A stretch of 26,333 bases of DNA, taken from NCBI GenBank assembly GCA_024405065.1, contig JAKSPF010000001.1, forward strand, positions 1 to 26,333, given 5' to 3'. The DNA is from Sphaerochaetaceae bacterium (GTDB taxonomy: Bacteria; Spirochaetota; Spirochaetia; Sphaerochaetales; Sphaerochaetaceae). Shown here piece by piece: positions 23,929 to 26,333 of this stretch; position 1 is the first letter of the stretch, and the number at the start of each line of letters is the position of its first letter. The notes beneath the pieces were generated by a model. The model did no database searches. It was given only the letters and a program-made list of their open reading frames with translations, and had not been told where the DNA came from. The position numbers and the translations under genes are program-made.

Positions 23929-25251
23929 TTATTTCTTCACAATCCAAATTCCTCGGGTTCCGCCTTCTCTTTCAATAATGCCTTTTTCCTTCAAGGTCGC
24001 AAATGCACGTTCTACACTTCTTTGACCAACACCAAGTTGCTCGGATATTGTTTTAGCACTTATTTTATTATTTTCCAAAACCTTGGATATGACAAAATTC
24101 TCAAGTTCACTATTACCGCCAAGATTACCGCCAGAATTACCGCCAAGATTACCGCCAACTGCCATAACCTCTTCATTAAACGGAATGGTAACGTTAATGT
24201 AATTATCAGTAATTTTGAACGCTTCCTTCCCGTATTTACTCACAATGACAGGGATTCCATGACCGGTGTGTTCAGAGATATTCATCTGATTAAAAATCGT
24301 CATAAGCATATCATTTCTGGGACAACTGACTCCACTGAAGAACTGTTCCTCCGACTGTCCGCTCGGAAGCCCGCCGTGCGACAAGATTTCTATTCTGTTG
24401 CTGAATATGCAAAACAAGGGCTGAGAAACAGTCCAGTCGTTATGGATAATCGCATTGATTAATGCTTCATTGACTGCATTCATATCAAATAGATATTTAT
24501 CCACTCGGGGTCTTACACTCGTGTCTGTCTTGCATATGTTTTCGGAAACAAATCTGTTTCTGATTTTTTCATACGTAAAGAGCAGGCAGCCTCCGCCATA
24601 ATCGTTTCTGCTTGAAATGCAGGTTTTATCCTTTCCGTCAAACTTAACAACGATTATCGGAATCATATTGCTATCAGAAAGAAGCTCTGCCATCTTGTTA
24701 TAATGGCCATCCACAGTTCGCAACTTAAGGCTTTGTTCAAACGAATTGTCATTAAGATGATATCCTGCTGAAGTGTAGTAATTTTTAAGCGTGTTAAAAG
24801 AAAAGTTTCCTGCCATGCCAACAGAACTGATAATAAGGTCTCTGTTTGAAAGTCCCTGCATATATCTGCGCTGTATTTCCTCTGTACTCATGCTCTTGCA
24901 GGACGAACCGATTCTAAGATAGCACCCCGCTTGTGAAAAACCGTGCTTTTTTATGCAGTATAACGACTTTAAGCCCTTTTTAACATCAATTACAATAACA
25001 GTCTTATCTTCAATGAACTCAATTTTAGGTTCTACAAGCCCCGTGGGTACCGGTTCAATACTGTCCGTAATAATGTCAGAAATCTTTTTCAGATTTTCGT
25101 CAACCTTGGATACTCCTATAGGACTGCCGTCATCTTTTATTCCAATATAAATACTTCCGCCATCAGTATTAAGAAAAGCAACTATTTCCTTTGGAAGAGT
25201 CCCATTTAATTTTTCTTTAAACTCTATGGTCTCTGATTCAAATTTCTGCAT
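23929..25251 (-). CDS. AlbA_2 / GHKL-like ATP-binding predicted transcriptional regulator
   Basis: A 440-residue protein of the COG2865 type, often called a schlafen-AlbA_2 protein. Residues about 1-120 form the AlbA_2 nucleic-acid-binding domain (ESETIEFKEKLNG, AFLNTDGGSIYIGIKDDG). About 250-350 is a HATPase_c_4 region with an N-box-like NEALINAIIHND and RIEILSHGGLP. About 385-437 is a winged helix (ISEQLGVGQRSVERAFATL). A low-complexity GGN linker of four 4-residue repeats (about 364-379) separates the last two. The start is supported by GAGGTG 6 nt before ATG 25251 and by a good promoter. Such genes are frequent in accessory regions next to mobile elements, as here. DNA or RNA targets are unknown. 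Confidence 0.85.
   Translation of the reverse strand: MQKFESETIEFKEKLNGTLPKEIVAFLNTDGGSIYIGIKDDGSPIGVSKVDENLKKISDIITDSIEPVPTGLVEPKIEFIEDKTVIVIDVKKGLKSLYCIKKHGFSQAGCYLRIGSSCKSMSTEEIQRRYMQGLSNRDLIISSVGMAGNFSFNTLKNYYTSAGYHLNDNSFEQSLKLRTVDGHYNKMAELLSDSNMIPIIVVKFDGKDKTCISSRNDYGGGCLLFTYEKIRNRFVSENICKTDTSVRPRVDKYLFDMNAVNEALINAIIHNDWTVSQPLFCIFSNRIEILSHGGLPSGQSEEQFFSGVSCPRNDMLMTIFNQMNISEHTGHGIPVIVSKYGKEAFKITDNYINVTIPFNEEVMAVGGNLGGNSGGNLGGNSELENFVISKVLENNKISAKTISEQLGVGQRSVERAFATLKEKGIIEREGGTRGIWIVKK
24113..24160. repeat. Four 12-bp tandem repeats coding the GGN linker
   Basis: Units start ttaccgcc at 24113, 24125, 24137 and 24149. On the coding strand each gives Gly-Gly-Asn plus a variable residue (Leu or Ser). 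Copy-number change in steps of 12 bp keeps the frame, so linker length can vary without loss of function. Confidence 0.9.
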
Positions 25252-25269
25252 AGATCACACCTCAAAAAA

Positions 25270-25298
25270 ATTTTATGCTATTTCCGTCATATCTTCAA
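25270..25298 (-). promoter_or_regulatory. Promoter of the AlbA_2 regulator gene
   Basis: TTGAAG (25293-25298) and TAAAAT (25270-25275, 5 of 6) on the minus strand are exactly 17 nt apart. The start would be about 12 nt upstream of the ATG, just ahead of the GAGGTG ribosome site. Confidence 0.5.
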
Positions 25299-25351
25299 CA
25301 TATTTCACCTGATATGCGCGGCAATATTATAGTAAACCTCAAATTTTTTGA

Positions 25352-25510
25352 ATGCATATCACCATGGTTTCTGCAATAACAAACGAAGGGCAAGTGCATT
25401 TCAAAATTTATAAAGAAGCCATGAATACGGAACTGATGAAAAATTCTATAGGTAAGATGAAGGAAGTTGCATGGAGCTGGTTTCAGCAAATAAAATTCTT
25501 CTCAATATGA
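25352..25510 (+). pseudogene. IS630-type transposase remnant
   Basis: A 52-codon frame beginning MHITMVSAITNEGQVHFKIY resembles the start of the DDE domain of IS630-family transposases, where a 'M-[IV]-S-A-[IV]-[ST]-N-x-G-x-[VL]-x-[FW]-x-I-Y' strand pair carries the first catalytic region. It stops at TGA 25508-25510 after diverging into EVAWSWFQQ. No upstream or downstream continuation and no terminal inverted repeats were found. It is therefore a decayed fragment and marks this strip as a site of past insertion. The assignment is from motif memory and moderate. Confidence 0.45.
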
Positions 25511-25520
25511 TTTTTTGTCA

Positions 25521-25549
25521 CTGACATTTTTCTGCTTGTGCTGTATTCT
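25521..25549 (+). promoter_or_regulatory. Candidate promoter for the small genes at 25577-26150
   Basis: CTGACA (25521-25526, 5 of 6) and TATTCT (25544-25549, 4 of 6) are spaced 17 nt apart, with start near 25556. It points into the run of small plus-strand frames that ends at the terminator near 26200. Confidence 0.35.
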
Positions 25550-25576
25550 AAATCATCAAGAATAGGAAGGTTGAAG

Positions 25577-25684
25577 ATGGCATTTTTACAATGAAGCGAG
25601 AATGTAGTTGCCGGAATTTTTAGCGGAATCATTGCAAACTACATTTACGACCGGATTAAACAACACAAGAACGATAGCTCTTGA
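25577..25684 (+). pseudogene. Small membrane-type ORF interrupted by an in-frame TGA
   Basis: From ATG 25577 (GGAAGG upstream), the frame reads MAFLQ, then TGA at 25592-25594, then continues openly as SENVVAGIFSGIIANYIYDR to TGA at 25682-25684. The second part is a short hydrophobic helix with a basic, polar tail, a pattern common in tiny membrane proteins near mobile elements. There is no other start in this frame. It is most simply a nonsense-mutated small gene. Confidence 0.35.
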
Positions 25685-25744
25685 GTGGGGGCTCGGAAGA
25701 GCCATACATCCGGAATATATCACATAACAATTTTGGAGGCAATT

Positions 25745-25846
25745 ATGAATTGGTTTATGGTGATTGGAATTTTTATTGGTGTTTTTGTTGGAACTTTCCT
25801 GTATAGGTGTTTTTATGACAAGAAAGAGAAACATACACACAACTGA
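25745..25846 (+). CDS. Small single-pass membrane protein (33 aa), unknown
   Basis: Starts MNWFMVIGIFIGVFVGTF and ends in a charged tail (YDKKEKHTHN). It has one predicted membrane helix (about 5-20). A strong GGAGG (25735-25739) sits 5 nt before the ATG. The next gene starts 12 nt after its stop with its own AAGGAG, so the two are probably co-transcribed. Size and shape resemble small phage- or type I toxin-like peptides, but no family was recognised. Too short for most gene finders. Confidence 0.5.
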   Translation: MNWFMVIGIFIGVFVGTFLYRCFYDKKEKHTHN

Positions 25847-25857
25847 AAGGAGCAATT

Positions 25858-26150
25858 ATGCCGAGAGGTGGTTTTAGAGAAGGTGCTGGCAGACCGAAGG
25901 GAACATGTAAGCCAGAGTCAGAAAAGGGACGGAAGACTGTTTACAAGGTGCCGGGCGGAAAGCCGGTTGGTCTGAAAGAGGTGAGAAAGGCGGGAGACCG
26001 AAAGGATCTACAAAAGACGGAACCGGGAGGAAGACTGTTTACAAGAACTTCACGGTTTGCTGTTTGCCGGAAGAGTACGAGGTTTTGAAACAGAAGGCTT
26101 TGGAAAGCGGAAAAACAATAAGCCGGTTCTTAATTGATTTGGTTAAATAA
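25858..26150 (+). pseudogene. Frameshifted small DNA-binding-type protein with repeated GRPKG (AT-hook-like) segments
   Basis: AAGGAG precedes ATG 25858. The frame starts MPRGGFREGAGRPKG, a beginning shared by many small plasmid- or mobile-element proteins of ribbon-helix-helix type. Around 25945-25947 the coding sense jumps by -1. In the new frame it reads GAGRKAG, then GGRPKGSTKDGTGRKTVYK, then CCLPEEYEVLKQKALESGK and ISRFLIDLVK, ending at TAA 26148-26150. That tail looks like an RHH domain. The original frame instead runs to a meaningless stop at 26086-26088. The phrase GRKTVYK occurs in both frames, so an internal duplication preceded or accompanied the frameshift. A sequencing indel is the main alternative. 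Confidence 0.6.
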
Positions 26151-26155
26151 TTGGA

Positions 26156-26205
26156 GCTGTAACAAAAAAAACCGTTTTTTCTGACAGAGGGTTACAGCCT
26201 CTTTT
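26156..26205 (+). terminator. Rho-independent terminator after the small-gene cluster
   Basis: gctgtaac (26156-26163) pairs with gttacagc (26191-26198), with a second inner A/T-rich stem (aaaaaaccg/gtttttt) in the loop, and is followed by ctcttttattatt. The right arm runs into the degenerate outer repeat of the CRISPR array, so the two features share bases. Confidence 0.5.
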
Positions 26206-26333
26206 ATTATTGTCGGATAAACTTTGAGACACGGCTTCATCTTCCTGCAGATCAAATAGTTGCGGAGTGACCTTATTCTTGGATAAACTTTGAGGGAATT
26301 TTTGGCACGTTCCGGGCTGAAAAAGTTGCGGAG
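26193..26333. CRISPR. End of a CRISPR array (36-nt repeats, 30-nt spacers), continuing past the window
   Basis: One complete repeat lies at 26259-26294 (starts gttgcggagt, ends aaactttgag). The next begins at 26325 and is cut by the window edge after 9 nt. To the left, 26193-26228 is a degenerate repeat: its last 22 nt match except for two bases, and its first 14 are largely unrelated. The two spacers, 26229-26258 and 26295-26324, are both exactly 30 nt and unrelated to each other. 36/30 geometry is usual for type II systems but also occurs in others. No cas gene is in the window. The degenerate end suggests this is the leader-distal end, with the leader beyond the right edge and transcription on the minus strand. 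Confidence 0.85.

Noticed and set aside
24113..24160. Short regular repeats as a CRISPR-like array
   Set aside because: The 12-bp units are contiguous with no spacers and lie in frame in a coding linker.
23869..24462. 197-codon open frame on the plus strand
   Set aside because: Antisense to the AlbA_2 gene, with low-complexity text produced by the 12-bp repeats; the minus-strand gene has motifs, promoter and ribosome site.

Overview
Organism. The window looks like chromosomal DNA of a spirochaete, most likely a Treponema-like anaerobe. This is an inference from gene content, moderate A+T richness and strong AGGAGG-type ribosome sites; no rRNA or marker was available to test it. The cell has an outer membrane: there is a patatin fused to a beta-barrel-type C-terminus and a lipoprotein esterase. 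The core genes are proS (3' part), a short threonine dehydratase (ilvA/tdcB type), rlmE, htpG, hpt and a TGS-domain nucleoside kinase.

Layout. 2-751: end of proS with its terminator. 967-2230: an AAA/DUF4143 ATPase preceded by three perfect-period 23-bp repeats that overlap its probable promoter. 2265-3977: an adenylate-forming enzyme. 3978-4330: a mostly empty divergent gap. 4331-5290: threonine dehydratase. 5315-11939 (minus strand): a translationally coupled three-gene operon, with a CDP-glycerol glycerophosphotransferase-like gene followed by two very large paralogues. Each paralogue fuses a YidC/Oxa1-type membrane module to an LtaS/sulfatase-type catalytic domain. 11961-12617: rhomboid protease. 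12723-15178: rlmE and htpG, convergent and sharing bases of their stop codons. 15273-20296 (minus): hpt, a CofE-like ligase, a ROK regulator and a type Vd autotransporter-like patatin, apparently one operon. 20395-22062: nucleoside kinase. 22133-23869: carboxylesterase lipoprotein. 23929-25251: AlbA_2/GHKL regulator. 25252-26150: a decayed accessory strip with a transposase remnant, two broken small genes and one small membrane ORF. 26193-26333: the degenerate end of a CRISPR array with 36-nt repeats and 30-nt spacers that runs out of the window.

Main interest. The YidC-sulfatase pair is the best candidate for an undescribed system. The first 637 bp of the membrane module are identical in both genes while everything outside has diverged strongly. 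The groove arginine conserved in YidC is replaced by glutamine in both. The downstream copy also carries a G9 homopolymer (coding strand) upstream of its catalytic Asp-His pair. Together with the glycerophosphotransferase this suggests an envelope polymer or glycerophosphate-decoration system that can be varied by recombination between direct repeats, gene conversion and slipped-strand mispairing. That function is inferred. The repeats, the tract and the domain fusion are read directly from the sequence.
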